A stretch of DNA of 59,760 nt from Alphaproteobacteria bacterium. Its GTDB lineage: Bacteria > Bacteroidota > Bacteroidia > Bacteroidales > FEN-979. Position numbers and translations under genes: made by a program. Numbering within the stretch: the first letter of the stretch is position 1; the number at the start of each line of letters is the position of its first letter. The notes beneath the pieces were generated by a model. That model ran no database searches and had not been told where the DNA came from. It saw only the letters and a program-made list of their open reading frames with translations. This document shows positions 46,579 to 55,897 of the stretch, piece by piece. The stretch spans positions 1 through 59,760 of the forward strand of contig SACF01000024.1 in NCBI GenBank assembly GCA_009928665.1, in the 5' to 3' direction.

Positions 46579-47605
46579 GATTTTGTTTCAATGTTTTTTC
46601 GAGGGTATATACTTTTTTGACAATTTCATCGAGATGACGCCAATGGATGAAATTCCGCCGGGCCTTCCCGATCTCGATCGCAGGAGCACCTAAGTATATG
46701 GCTCCCGCCTGGGTAATGGATGCTTCAACACCGCTTCCGGCGCCGATTTTGACATCGTCGGCGATGGTAAGATGCCCTACGATACCGACCTGTCCGCCAA
46801 TCATACAGTTCTTTCCGATCCGGGTTGATCCGCTGATGCCCGACTGTGCCGCAATTACCGTGTTCTCGCCGATTTCGACATTATGCCCAACCTGGATCAG
46901 GTTGTCGAGTTTCACGCCTTTACGCAGGATGGTGGAACCAAGCGTAGCCCGGTCAACCGTGGTGTTGGAACCGATCTCCACATGGTCTTCAAGAATCACG
47001 TTACCGAGTTGCGGGATTTTTCGGTAATCGGAGCCCGACTGGGGCGCGAAACCAAATCCGTCGGAACCGATGACCACGCCAGCATGCAGGATACAGGAAG
47101 CGCCGATTTCACAGTTGTGATAAACCTTCACGCCGGGATACAGCACACAACCGGCTCCGATCTGCACATTTTCACCGATAAAAACCTGTGGATGGATCAC
47201 CACCTGATCGGCAATGACGACTCCGCTTCCGATCACCGAAAATGCGCCTACCGTCACATCCCGGCCCAGCGTCGCGGTTTCGGCAATGGATGCCTGCCCG
47301 GAGATGCCGGCCGGAACCTGCGCTTCTCCCTGGAACCGGGCCATCAGCATGGCAAAGGCCGAATAGGCATCGTCGACGCGGAGAAGTGTTGCCGTCAACG
47401 GCTGACTGGGCATGAAATCGCGGTTAACCACAATGGCTGTCGCCCTCGTCGTGTAAACATACGGGGTGTATTTCGGATTTGCAAGAAAGGTCAGCGTTCC
47501 CGGTGTGCCGGCATCTATTTTGGAGAGTCCGGTCAACCTGACATCGGGATCCCCTTCAACCGTTCCGTTCAACCATGCGGCAATCTGACTTGCGGTATAC
47601 TCCAT
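46571..47605 (-). CDS. lpxD: UDP-3-O-(3-hydroxyacyl)glucosamine N-acyltransferase
   Basis: A 344-residue enzyme of lipid A synthesis: N-terminal uridine-binding domain (TASQIAAWLNGTVEGDPDV, LTFLANPKYTPYVYTTRA), a long left-handed beta-helix, and QVGHNVEIGENTVIAAQSGISGS with the catalytic His. Full length, unlike the shorter copy at 41170. It is first in the run lpxD-lpxC/fabZ-lpxA-ABC. Confidence 0.96.
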   Translation of the reverse strand: MEYTASQIAAWLNGTVEGDPDVRLTGLSKIDAGTPGTLTFLANPKYTPYVYTTRATAIVVNRDFMPSQPLTATLLRVDDAYSAFAMLMARFQGEAQVPAGISGQASIAETATLGRDVTVGAFSVIGSGVVIADQVVIHPQVFIGENVQIGAGCVLYPGVKVYHNCEIGASCILHAGVVIGSDGFGFAPQSGSDYRKIPQLGNVILEDHVEIGSNTTVDRATLGSTILRKGVKLDNLIQVGHNVEIGENTVIAAQSGISGSTRIGKNCMIGGQVGIVGHLTIADDVKIGAGSGVEASITQAGAIYLGAPAIEIGKARRNFIHWRHLDEIVKKVYTLEKTLKQNHE

Positions 47606-47698
47606 GATCTGGATTAATGAGCGTTTTTTCGGAAAATGGGGGCCAAGTTACCATTTTTTTCCGGAAGAGACCTGATTTATTTTTTAATCATCAGAATG

Positions 47699-48937
47699 TT
47701 AAATTGTTACATCCTTCGGATAGCAGAGCAGGTACTTATTTACAGTGGTGGGGAGGGTCAGACTGCTGTCGCGCTCGGTGGCCTGTGAAATATCGGTCAG
47801 CCTGCCGCTCTTTTCCTTGATCATGATCCGCTCATGCCGGGGATTGTAAGCCTTGTTCTCCACCTGGTCGCAGGTTACAAAATAGTCCACGTCGCCGGGA
47901 TCAATCCCGAACCGGCGGATCACGGCTTTACGCACCCGTTCGACCAGTTCCGGGTCAAAGGGTTCCGACTGAAGTTCGGAACGAAGCAGGTTTCGGTTCA
48001 CCAGCGCGGTGCACAGGTACGAAAGGATGGGATCGGGATGTTGGGTCCACACCTTCAGGGCAGAAAAAATATCAAAATCATCGAGCTTTGCAAAGGTCTC
48101 AAGCCAGTAAGGATCAGATTCAAAGTCGCCATATACCGGATTATACTTTAAAAATGCCCCGAAGGCGGGAGTTGTGAAGAGGTGGTCGCCATTTTCGGTG
48201 AGGTACTTGGCCCGCCGGAGCAGACTGATCATGATCTGGTCGGCGGCAATCACGGTCTTGTGCAGATAAACCTGCCAGTACATGAGTCGCCTTGAGATGA
48301 GAAACTTCTCAATGGAATAAATGCCTTTGCCTTCCACCACCAGTTCGTCGTCGCAAACCGTCAGCATCTTAATAATGCGTTCGTAACTGATCACCCCTTC
48401 GGCGACCCCGGTGAAGAAACTGTCGCGGGCAAGGTAATCGAGCCGGTCCATGTCGAGCTGGCTCGAAACGAGTTGATGAAGGAATTTCTTGGAGTAGGTG
48501 TTGCAGAAGATCGCAAAGGCCGTTTCGAGGGCCCCTTCATGCTGCCGGTTCAGGGCGGCCATGAATAATTTTGAAAGATCCTCGTGGTCGAGCGATCGCA
48601 CGATGGTTTGCTCGAGGGTGTGCGAATAGGGACCGTGCCCCATGTCGTGCAGGAGAATGGCAACCAGCGCTCCCTGCGTCTCCTCTTTGGTGATCGGGAT
48701 ATCTTTCGATTGCAGCACGGCAATTGCCTGGGCCATCAGGTGCATCGCCCCGAGGGCGTGCTGAAACCGCGAATGCATGGCCGAAGGATATGTGTAATGC
48801 GTCAGCCCCAATTGTTTGATCCGTCGCAGCCTCTGGAACCAGGGATGTTCCATCAGATCGAAGACCAGCGCGGTAGGAATGGAGATAAATCCGTAAACCG
48901 GATCGTTGACGATCTTTTGTTTATTCTGAGTTGGCAA
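47699..48937 (-). CDS. HD domain phosphohydrolase
   Basis: A 412-residue HD-domain protein: AMHSRFQHALGAMHLM, LLHDMGHGPYSHTLE with the HD pair, and SSQLDMDRLDYLARDSFFTG with the late Asp. The layout resembles dNTP triphosphohydrolase-like proteins (YdhJ/SAMHD1 relatives). The nucleotide substrate is unknown. It stands next to lpxD as in many genomes of the phylum and divergent to porX. Confidence 0.9.
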   Translation of the reverse strand: MPTQNKQKIVNDPVYGFISIPTALVFDLMEHPWFQRLRRIKQLGLTHYTYPSAMHSRFQHALGAMHLMAQAIAVLQSKDIPITKEETQGALVAILLHDMGHGPYSHTLEQTIVRSLDHEDLSKLFMAALNRQHEGALETAFAIFCNTYSKKFLHQLVSSQLDMDRLDYLARDSFFTGVAEGVISYERIIKMLTVCDDELVVEGKGIYSIEKFLISRRLMYWQVYLHKTVIAADQIMISLLRRAKYLTENGDHLFTTPAFGAFLKYNPVYGDFESDPYWLETFAKLDDFDIFSALKVWTQHPDPILSYLCTALVNRNLLRSELQSEPFDPELVERVRKAVIRRFGIDPGDVDYFVTCDQVENKAYNPRHERIMIKEKSGRLTDISQATERDSSLTLPTTVNKYLLCYPKDVTI

Positions 48938-49027
48938 AATCGGATATTTTTGTTAAAGATTTATAAAACCTTACCCCAATGCACAATAAAAGCAAACTTA
49001 CGACATTTATACAAGCAAAGAAAAACT

Positions 49028-50584
49028 ATGGAAAAGATCACAATATTGTGGGTGGATGATGAAATTGATTTGTTGAAACCACATCTGATATTTTTAAAGG
49101 AAAAGGGATATGATGTCGTTTCGGTCAACAATGGCCATGAGGCCCTGGACCTCATAAAAACGACCCCGTTCGACATTATCTTCCTCGATGAACAGATGCC
49201 CGGATTATCGGGAATCGAAACCCTGGCGCGGATCAAAGAGCTGTCGCCGACCCTTCCGGTCGTCATGATCACCAAAAGCGAAGAGGAACGGATCATGGAG
49301 GATGCCATCGGTTCCAACATCGCCGACTATCTCATCAAACCCGTCAAACCGAACCAGATCCTCCTGTGTCTGAAAAAGAACCTGGAAAACAAGAAGCTGG
49401 TCAGTGAAAAAACAACCTTTCAGTATCAGCAGGAGTTCCGCAATATCGGGATGGAGATCAGCAACCGGCTGAATTATGAAGAATGGATCGAGGTCTATAA
49501 AAAAATCACCTACTGGGAACTGAAACTGGGGCAAACGATGGACGACGGGATGCACCAGGTCCTGAAAATGCAGAAGGATGAGGCAAACCAGGTGTTCTGT
49601 AAATTCGTGGAACGGAACTACCCGGAATGGATCAGCGGCAAATCGACCGACCGACCAGTGCTTTCGCACAACCTGATAAAAGAAAAGGCATTCCCGATGC
49701 TGACCGATTCCAAACCGCTGTTTGTGATCCTGGTCGACAACCTGCGGTTTGATCAGTGGAAAGTGCTTCAACCGATTCTGGAAGATTTTTACCGGATCGA
49801 ACGCGAGGAGATCTACTACAGCATCTTGCCATCGGTGACGCAATATGCACGAAATGCTTTGTTCAGCGGACTGTTGCCAACCGAAATCGAAAAAAAGTAC
49901 CCGAAATACTGGGTAGGCGAAGAGGAGGAGGGAACCAAAAACAATTTCGAAGGCGAGTTGCTGGGAGAGTTGTTGAAGCGTTACGGCCGCGACATCAGGT
50001 ATTCCTACTACAAGGTGCTGAACCAGGCATACGGTAAAAAGCTGCTCGAACTGATGCCCAACCTCATGGTGAATAAGCTGAACTTTATCGTCTACAACTT
50101 CGTCGACATGCTCTCTCATGCCCGCACGGAGATGGAGATCATCCGTGAACTGGCCGATGATGAAAAGGCATACCGGTCGCTCACGGTGAGCTGGTTTCAG
50201 CACTCCCCGCTGTTCGATATCCTGAAATACCTGTCGGATAAGGAGGTCAATGTTGCCATCACCACCGATCACGGTTCCATCCGGGTCGATAATCCCGTTA
50301 AAGTTTTAGGCGACAGGAATACCAATACGAATCTGCGGTATAAGACCGGGAAAGCGTTGAAATACGAGCGCAGCGAAGTGTTCGAAGTCCGCAACCCCGC
50401 CGATATCTTCCTTCCCCGCCTCAACGTGAGCTCTGCTTATGTTTTTTGCCGGTCGAACGACTTTTTCGCTTACCCCAATAACTACAACTACTACGTGAAC
50501 TACTATAAAAACACCTTTCAGCACGGAGGAATATCCATGGAAGAGCTGCTGATTCCGTTCGTGGTCATGAAACCAAAGGGGTAA
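49028..50584 (+). CDS. porX: PorX-type response regulator with PglZ domain
   Basis: A 518-residue protein. Residues about 1-120 are a receiver domain (ILWVDDEIDLLKPHLIFL, IIFLDEQMPGLSG with the phospho-acceptor Asp, ITKSEE, LIKPVKPNQIL). After a helical linker the PglZ domain follows, an alkaline-phosphatase-like fold (FVILVDNLRFDQWK, SVTQYARNALFSG, ITTDHGSIRVDNPV, FQHGGISMEELLIPF) with zinc-ligand-like Asp and His. PorX regulates T9SS and hydrolyses nucleotides in Porphyromonas. The ATG at 49028 is chosen; the frame is open upstream through the HD gene region. TATTTTTG at 48945-48952 is a possible -7 element. The sensor PorY is not in the window. Confidence 0.93.
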   Translation: MEKITILWVDDEIDLLKPHLIFLKEKGYDVVSVNNGHEALDLIKTTPFDIIFLDEQMPGLSGIETLARIKELSPTLPVVMITKSEEERIMEDAIGSNIADYLIKPVKPNQILLCLKKNLENKKLVSEKTTFQYQQEFRNIGMEISNRLNYEEWIEVYKKITYWELKLGQTMDDGMHQVLKMQKDEANQVFCKFVERNYPEWISGKSTDRPVLSHNLIKEKAFPMLTDSKPLFVILVDNLRFDQWKVLQPILEDFYRIEREEIYYSILPSVTQYARNALFSGLLPTEIEKKYPKYWVGEEEEGTKNNFEGELLGELLKRYGRDIRYSYYKVLNQAYGKKLLELMPNLMVNKLNFIVYNFVDMLSHARTEMEIIRELADDEKAYRSLTVSWFQHSPLFDILKYLSDKEVNVAITTDHGSIRVDNPVKVLGDRNTNTNLRYKTGKALKYERSEVFEVRNPADIFLPRLNVSSAYVFCRSNDFFAYPNNYNYYVNYYKNTFQHGGISMEELLIPFVVMKPKG

Positions 50585-50760
50585 GAGATTAATGGGCAAT
50601 GGACAATTGAAAATTGAAAACGGAAAACGGAAAACGGAAAACGGAAAACGGAAAACGGAAAAAGAGTAAAGTTCAAAATTAAAATTAAAAAATTCTCAAA
50701 TTAGCACATTTTCAATCACTCATTCATTCATTCACTCAATCACTCATTCACTCAATTCTT
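50585..50760. repeat. word-like repeats between porX and tsaE
   Basis: CAATGGACAATTGAAAATTG, then GGAAAAC repeated six times or so with the core AACGGAAAACGG, then TCAAAATTAAAATTAAAA and CATTCATTCACTCAATCACT words up to tsaE. No gene. Confidence 0.7.
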
Positions 50761-50767
50761 TCAAGCC

Positions 50768-51178
50768 ATGTTAGTTTCAGTTTCTTCCCCTGATGAATTG
50801 GTTGCGGTTGCCGGACAATTGCTGGCGGAGCATCCCGGTTCGGGTGTTTTTGCCTTTTACGGCGCCATGGGAGCGGGGAAGACGACTTTTATCAAAGCGA
50901 TTTGCAGAGCGCTTGGGGTAACTGATATTGTTCTGAGTCCGACCTTTTCGATCATCAATGAGTACAAGGATTTAACCGGTAATTCGCTCTATCATTTCGA
51001 TTTTTACAGGATCAAAAACATCAGGGAGGCATACGATATCGGTTATGAGGAGTACTTTTACTCCGGATCCTATTGTTTTATCGAATGGCCTGAACTGATT
51101 GAAAACCTTCTGCCCGAAGATGCGGTGAAAGTGACAATTACCAGCGGGTCCGACGAGGTCAGGAATATAGCATTCTGA
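50768..51178 (+). CDS. tsaE: tRNA threonylcarbamoyladenosine biosynthesis protein TsaE
   Basis: A 136-residue P-loop ATPase needed for t6A modification of tRNA together with TsaB and TsaD. Seen: YGAMGAGKTTFIKAICRALG (Walker A), VLSPTFSIINEY, YHFDFYRI and FIEWPELIENLLP. Full length. The order porX-tsaE is common in the phylum. Confidence 0.95.
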   Translation: MLVSVSSPDELVAVAGQLLAEHPGSGVFAFYGAMGAGKTTFIKAICRALGVTDIVLSPTFSIINEYKDLTGNSLYHFDFYRIKNIREAYDIGYEEYFYSGSYCFIEWPELIENLLPEDAVKVTITSGSDEVRNIAF

Positions 51179-51247
51179 ACGGGGAGTATAAGGTAATGAT
51201 AGCCATTGTGGTAGATCAGGCAGGAATAGAAATATAACAACATCTTT

Positions 51248-51277
51248 CTAATCCCTCACACACCTTACCGGAAACAG
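51248..51277 (-). pseudogene. remnant of a FISUMP C-terminus
   Basis: Reading the minus strand gives FPVRCVRD followed by a stop, identical to the end of the surface protein at 52313. Nothing of the domain upstream of it (toward 51300) remains. It marks an old copy boundary. Confidence 0.55.
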
Positions 51278-51378
51278 GCCGTGGCAAAGAACCACAACTA
51301 AAAGCAAAAAGTTACGTTTACCGGTCTTTAAATTCATACAGGATCAATTACGATTTTTATTTACCCAGAAACAGCAGA

Positions 51379-52215
51379 TCAACCTAATTCTTTGTTTTTC
51401 TTTTGGGAAATCTGCTTAGCATTCTGTCGCGAAACAATTTTCCGTCCTGTTTTTGCCTCAATAGCCTTCCGGGTATCGCCTGCAATCTTACCTCCCTGCT
51501 TTGCGATCTCCCTGCTTTCTTCAAAACCGTCAGGATTGTTTTCTTTGGAGATTTCAGTTGTCGTTGCTTCCGCAAGCATATTCAGAACCAGCTCCAGATT
51601 TGACATATGGTCTCTGAGGTTTTCCTTTTTCAGGCTTTTGAATTCTTTGTATTGTTTCGTGGTAAAACCGCTCCATGCCCTGGTTATATCGTCCGTAAGA
51701 ATCGCAAATTCCTGTCCCTTTTCAACACCTCTTACCTCCCATTCATCCGTTAATTCTTTGCGAACTTCAATGCTTTTCAATCGCTGGTTGATCCATTCCT
51801 TTGAATATCCTTTCCTTAAATAGGTTTCCATTAATCGATCAATTCCTTTCTCCGGGTCTTCAATTTCGTCGATTCGTTCACTTCCCACGCGGGCAAGCCA
51901 CAGTTTGAATGGCTCGGCTTTCGGTGAAGGCACAGACTGGATCAAGCGGAAAAGCTGTTCAGTATCAGCTACATCGGTCAATCGCATTTTCCCATCTGTT
52001 GCAACCATTTTCAAACCGTGACAATTTGTCACGGTTTCATTCCCCTCTTTCTTTAACCTTTCTTTAAGTTTGCGCCAGTATGCTCCTGCGTCCGGACTTT
52101 CCGTAAGTACTTCAACCACATCTACAATCGAGAAATACCACTTCTCCTTTTCACTGTCCCAGTGGCATCTCACCTGTTTCTGATTGAATAATCTGATGGC
52201 TGTCTCTTTTGTCAT
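51379..52215 (-). CDS. Bro-N / phage antirepressor-like (DinD-related) protein
   Basis: A 278-residue protein with a Bro-N DNA-binding domain at the N-terminus (KWYFSIVDVVEVLTESPDAG, then AYWRKLKERLKKEGNE), LRLTDVADTEQLFRLIQSVPSP-type linker, and a conserved C-terminal part (YLRKGYSKEWINQRLKSIEV and GKIAGDTRKAIEAKTGRKIV). Such proteins are widespread in Bacteroidota and probably come from phage or mobile DNA. It is inserted between a FISUMP remnant and a full FISUMP gene. Confidence 0.82.
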   Translation of the reverse strand: MTKETAIRLFNQKQVRCHWDSEKEKWYFSIVDVVEVLTESPDAGAYWRKLKERLKKEGNETVTNCHGLKMVATDGKMRLTDVADTEQLFRLIQSVPSPKAEPFKLWLARVGSERIDEIEDPEKGIDRLMETYLRKGYSKEWINQRLKSIEVRKELTDEWEVRGVEKGQEFAILTDDITRAWSGFTTKQYKEFKSLKKENLRDHMSNLELVLNMLAEATTTEISKENNPDGFEESREIAKQGGKIAGDTRKAIEAKTGRKIVSRQNAKQISQKKNKELG

Positions 52216-52312
52216 ACTCCTTCTGATATTTGAATTGAAACTTTGTAAAATAGGTGTCCTCTTTCAAAGTTAGAAAAATTCTGATTACCATAAACCGTTT
52301 GTTTACCCCAAC

Positions 52313-55300
52313 TCAATCCCTTACACACCTTACCGGAAACGCATCGGCCTTCAGGGCGGGATAGGACGACACCGAGAAGTTGATGCCGTTCATGCCGTGC
52401 GCCCAGGCGCGGGTGGCGTCAACCGGAGTGGATGACCAGAACAGCACAGCGAAATCGGCAAAGCTCCAGATGGTATTTTGAAACAGCACCCCGTCGGAGT
52501 CGGCTTTGAATCCATTCAAAAAAGGATCCGTCAGCGCTTCGCCGGCCCGGCTTTGCCCGTCGTAGTAGTCAAACAGGATGTTCCAGTCGCTTTCGGAGGG
52601 GACATGCCAGCCGGGCGGACAGAGGCCCTGGCTGCCGGGGGCAGATTCGTAACGCATCAATTCGTCCCACTGGTAAAGGGACAATTGACAATGGACAATG
52701 GACAATGGACAATTATATTTTTCAGGGATGCAATTATCTGTTTGAGGATTAGTGGATGGAATAGTTAAACCAAACTCCAGGTTCTTCTGCATCCAGCACT
52801 GGGAGCCGATTTGTACGGTGGGGTAGGGCTTGCCATCGCGGAGATCTGTCAGGGTGCTGCCGCAAGGAATAAGTGATTGACTGATTGACTGAATGACTGA
52901 TTGACTGATTGAAGAACAGCCGAGGGCGTTGGTATAGGTGTAGGTGATGGTGTGGGTTCCGGGGCCAGCGGCGGATGGGGTAAAGATGCCGGTTGTTGGG
53001 TTGACGCCCGGGCCGGAGTAGGTTCCGCCGAGGGGCAATCCTCCTTTGAGCTGGAAGGGTTTGGCGCTGACTGTGGTGATGGTGTCGAAACAAGTAGTAA
53101 AAGAGACTTCGGCCGAAGGGATTACAGTTACCAACACCGGGTTGCTGGTTGCCGGGTTATTTGTTACACAATTTACGATTGACGATGTACAATTGACGAT
53201 TATCTGATCGCCATCAGCTGGAATATAGCTGAATGAAGGACTATTGCTTCCCGAGTTGATGCCATTTACCATCCACTGAAACACAGGATTTGAACCTCCA
53301 TTGAGCGCAACGGCCGTGAAGATGACTGGCGTACCGGTACAAACGGGGTTGGCCGAGGCCGAAATGCTGACGCTAACCGGCAGCAGCGGATTAACCGTCA
53401 TCGTAACGATGTTGGAGGTAGCCGGATTGCCGGAAACGCAATTGACAAGGGACGATTGACAATGGACCATGATTTGATCACCGTTGGCAGGAATGAAACT
53501 GAACGTTGGACTGTTGCTTCCGGCGTTGATGCCGCTGACCATCCACTGAAACACGGGATTTGAACCTCCATTGACAGAGCTGGCCGTGAAGGTTACTGTC
53601 GTACCTGCGCAAACAGGGTTGGCCGAGGCTGAAATGCCAACGCTAACCGGCAGCAGCGGGGTCGTTGTCATGACAACCGTGTTCGAGACGGCGGGATTGT
53701 TCGAGGTACAGATGATGTTGGAGGAGGTGACCACACAAACCACCTGATCACCATCGGCAGGAATATAGCTGAACGTTGGACTATTGCTTCCCGTGTTGAC
53801 GCCGTTGACCATCCACTGAAACACGGGATTTGAGCCGCCATTGACAGGACTTGCTGTGAAGGTGACCGGAGTGCCGTCGCAAACGGGGTTTGCCGAGGCT
53901 GAAATGGCCACACCCACGGCTTCACCGGGGTTCACCGTAACGGGGAAGGTGACGGTGGTTCCGGTACAGCTTCCCGCCACCGGGGTGATCAAATAAGTCA
54001 CCACCCCCGGGGAGGCGCCCTGGTTGGTCAACACCTGGTCGATCGTGGTTCCTGAGCCGGACGCAAAACCACTGACCAAACCCGAGGTAAGTGAGGCGGT
54101 CCAATTATAGGTTGTACTGCTCATCGTCGATGAGAGGGCAATGGCAGTCGATTCGCCCGAGCAGATGGTTTTCGCCAGGGGGTCGTTGGTGATGACGGGC
54201 GGGGCGGTTACAGACAGTTGAACCGTATCCCGGCCGGCACAGCCCGATGCTCCGGTAACAACCACTTCATACACCCCGGCAACCGAGGTGGTAAGGGTTT
54301 GGGTGGTGCCCACAACGGCGCCCGATGGGAGCGCGCTCCAGAGGTAGGAACAACCGGTGCAGGGGCCTGCATCGAAGGTAACGCTCACGCCGGTACACAC
54401 CGACTGGTCGGGACCGGCACTGGGTTGCGGCGAAGGCAGGATGGTTACCGGCATGCGCGAGGTATCGGTGCGGTTGTCATTGTGCCGCACATACAGTGTT
54501 ACGGTATAGGTTCCGGGGGCGGCATAGGTGTGCGAAGGAGCGGCAATTGAAGAGGTGTCGGCTGTACCCGAGGCAGGATCGCCAAAATTCCATAAAGTGG
54601 TGTCGGCCGGGGGCCAGATGTCGGCTGAAAAGCTTACCGGGGCGCCCTGACACCGGCCGCTGGAATGAATGTATGCCTTGTAACGCTGGAGGAACTGGGG
54701 GAAACCCCTTGTAGTTAAACTTCCAAGTAAGCTTATTGCATTACTGACAAAATTACAACCTACTCCACTGATATTCGGATAATGAATAATTCCTAATGAA
54801 TCTACTACACCTTCACAACTATATATTTTTTGATCATTAGCAAGTTGAAGTCCAATAAAATATTCCGGATTGAATGATGAATCAATTATAATTCCACTTT
54901 GAATGAACTGTGTTGAATCGACAAGTGTTGCATCATATTGCATTAACATGGATTTTGGGTACGTTACAGGAATATCACTTAACCTTTGAATCCCAACATA
55001 TACTTTTTTTGAATTCGGCGAAAATTCACAGCTAACCGGAACATATTTATACCCAAAGAATATTGGAACTACTGTAAAAAGTGGAGATACAACTCCTGTA
55101 TGCGAACTGAAGTGTGAAAACTCAAACAGAGAATCATTGTTGTATGATGTTATAAGCTTAGTTGCATCCTGGGATATCTTTGTGATAATAGGACCAGTGT
55201 TGGTCCCCACATAACTGTTATTATGTATACTGGAACTTATTACAGGTGGTAAATTAATTCCGTTTGAATTAATAAGATAAGATAGAAACTGCTGAGGTTC

Positions 55301-55849
55301 CTGGCTTCGTACAACTATCCAAATATCCTTATTATTCCAGTGACGTGTTCCGTGAATGCCAGTAGGAACGTTTTCACCCCCCGTTACAGGAATATTCTTC
55401 TCACCTGAAACAATTCCTCCCAAACCAGCATTTAACTGCATATCAATGATCGAGTAAAACAATCCTTTCATGGTTGGTAAAAAATTCCATGGACCGATGG
55501 TAAACAGATAATAAAGATGTAAAGTTCCTGGAATAGGCGCTGAAAATACGGTTTGACAAGCGAAATTTGTAAAAAGCCCCGAACCATTTGACATAATTGT
55601 ATTATTCCTATTCCAAACGTTAGTGCCATTGGAATAAAACAGCAATGTTCCATTGGAGTCAGCAGAACTTACAGTAATGAAAAGACTAACCAAAGCGCTT
55701 CCGGATACTGCCATTGGAGGAGTGTGATTGAAATCCAATCCTGCATTATATCCGAAACGCCACTGATTAAATTCTCCCTGTGAAAATGAAAAAAAAGGCA
55801 ATTGAAAAATCACTAAAAATATAAAACATTTTCTGTTAATTCCGCTCAT
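52313..55849 (-). CDS. large surface protein with PKD, Ig-like repeats and FISUMP domain
   Basis: A 1178-residue exported protein with signal peptide (ending FSFSQ). Residues about 25-380 resemble the N-terminal region of gliding-motility-associated proteins (WRFGYNAGLDFNHTPP, GTLLFYSNGTNVWN). Then come a PKD domain (LWNFGDPASG to TYTVTLYV), PKD-like domains, three Ig-like repeats (each with SANPVC and FQWMV), and a C-terminal FISUMP domain (YPTVQIGSQCWMQKNL, GLCPPGWHVPSESDWN, DAFPVRCVRD). The C-terminal two thirds are GC-rich, the N-terminal ~380 codons (54710-55849) AT-rich, so the gene is chimeric. Three stretches are made of repeat words. It is ~90% similar to 57730-59760 over the shared part. 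Confidence 0.85.
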   Translation of the reverse strand: MSGINRKCFIFLVIFQLPFFSFSQGEFNQWRFGYNAGLDFNHTPPMAVSGSALVSLFITVSSADSNGTLLFYSNGTNVWNRNNTIMSNGSGLFTNFACQTVFSAPIPGTLHLYYLFTIGPWNFLPTMKGLFYSIIDMQLNAGLGGIVSGEKNIPVTGGENVPTGIHGTRHWNNKDIWIVVRSQEPQQFLSYLINSNGINLPPVISSSIHNNSYVGTNTGPIITKISQDATKLITSYNNDSLFEFSHFSSHTGVVSPLFTVVPIFFGYKYVPVSCEFSPNSKKVYVGIQRLSDIPVTYPKSMLMQYDATLVDSTQFIQSGIIIDSSFNPEYFIGLQLANDQKIYSCEGVVDSLGIIHYPNISGVGCNFVSNAISLLGSLTTRGFPQFLQRYKAYIHSSGRCQGAPVSFSADIWPPADTTLWNFGDPASGTADTSSIAAPSHTYAAPGTYTVTLYVRHNDNRTDTSRMPVTILPSPQPSAGPDQSVCTGVSVTFDAGPCTGCSYLWSALPSGAVVGTTQTLTTSVAGVYEVVVTGASGCAGRDTVQLSVTAPPVITNDPLAKTICSGESTAIALSSTMSSTTYNWTASLTSGLVSGFASGSGTTIDQVLTNQGASPGVVTYLITPVAGSCTGTTVTFPVTVNPGEAVGVAISASANPVCDGTPVTFTASPVNGGSNPVFQWMVNGVNTGSNSPTFSYIPADGDQVVCVVTSSNIICTSNNPAVSNTVVMTTTPLLPVSVGISASANPVCAGTTVTFTASSVNGGSNPVFQWMVSGINAGSNSPTFSFIPANGDQIMVHCQSSLVNCVSGNPATSNIVTMTVNPLLPVSVSISASANPVCTGTPVIFTAVALNGGSNPVFQWMVNGINSGSNSPSFSYIPADGDQIIVNCTSSIVNCVTNNPATSNPVLVTVIPSAEVSFTTCFDTITTVSAKPFQLKGGLPLGGTYSGPGVNPTTGIFTPSAAGPGTHTITYTYTNALGCSSISQSVIQSISQSLIPCGSTLTDLRDGKPYPTVQIGSQCWMQKNLEFGLTIPSTNPQTDNCIPEKYNCPLSIVHCQLSLYQWDELMRYESAPGSQGLCPPGWHVPSESDWNILFDYYDGQSRAGEALTDPFLNGFKADSDGVLFQNTIWSFADFAVLFWSSTPVDATRAWAHGMNGINFSVSSYPALKADAFPVRCVRD
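52678..52720. repeat. in-frame word repeat, ACAATTGACAATGG type
   Basis: Inside the FISUMP domain, tandem GACAATGGACAATGG words code for PLSIVHCQLSLY on the minus strand. The paralogue at 58090-58133 has a different word family at the same place. Confidence 0.75.
52868..52913. repeat. in-frame word repeat, GATTGACTGATTG type
   Basis: Tandem GATTGACTGATTGACTGAAT words code for SISQSVIQSISQSL just before the FISUMP domain. The paralogue carries CATTTTGCA words at the same place (58321-58358). Confidence 0.75.
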
Positions 55850-55897
55850 TGTTAATCAATTGCCTTTTTACTATACTGATAATCAATTCAGATCACT

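Noticed and set aside
48584..49027. N-terminal extension of porX by 148 codons
   Set aside because: The extension is antisense to the HD gene and unlike receiver domains; the ATG at 49028 starts the receiver fold.
49205..50272. 355-codon open frame opposite porX
   Set aside because: Antisense shadow of a well-supported gene; no family resemblance.
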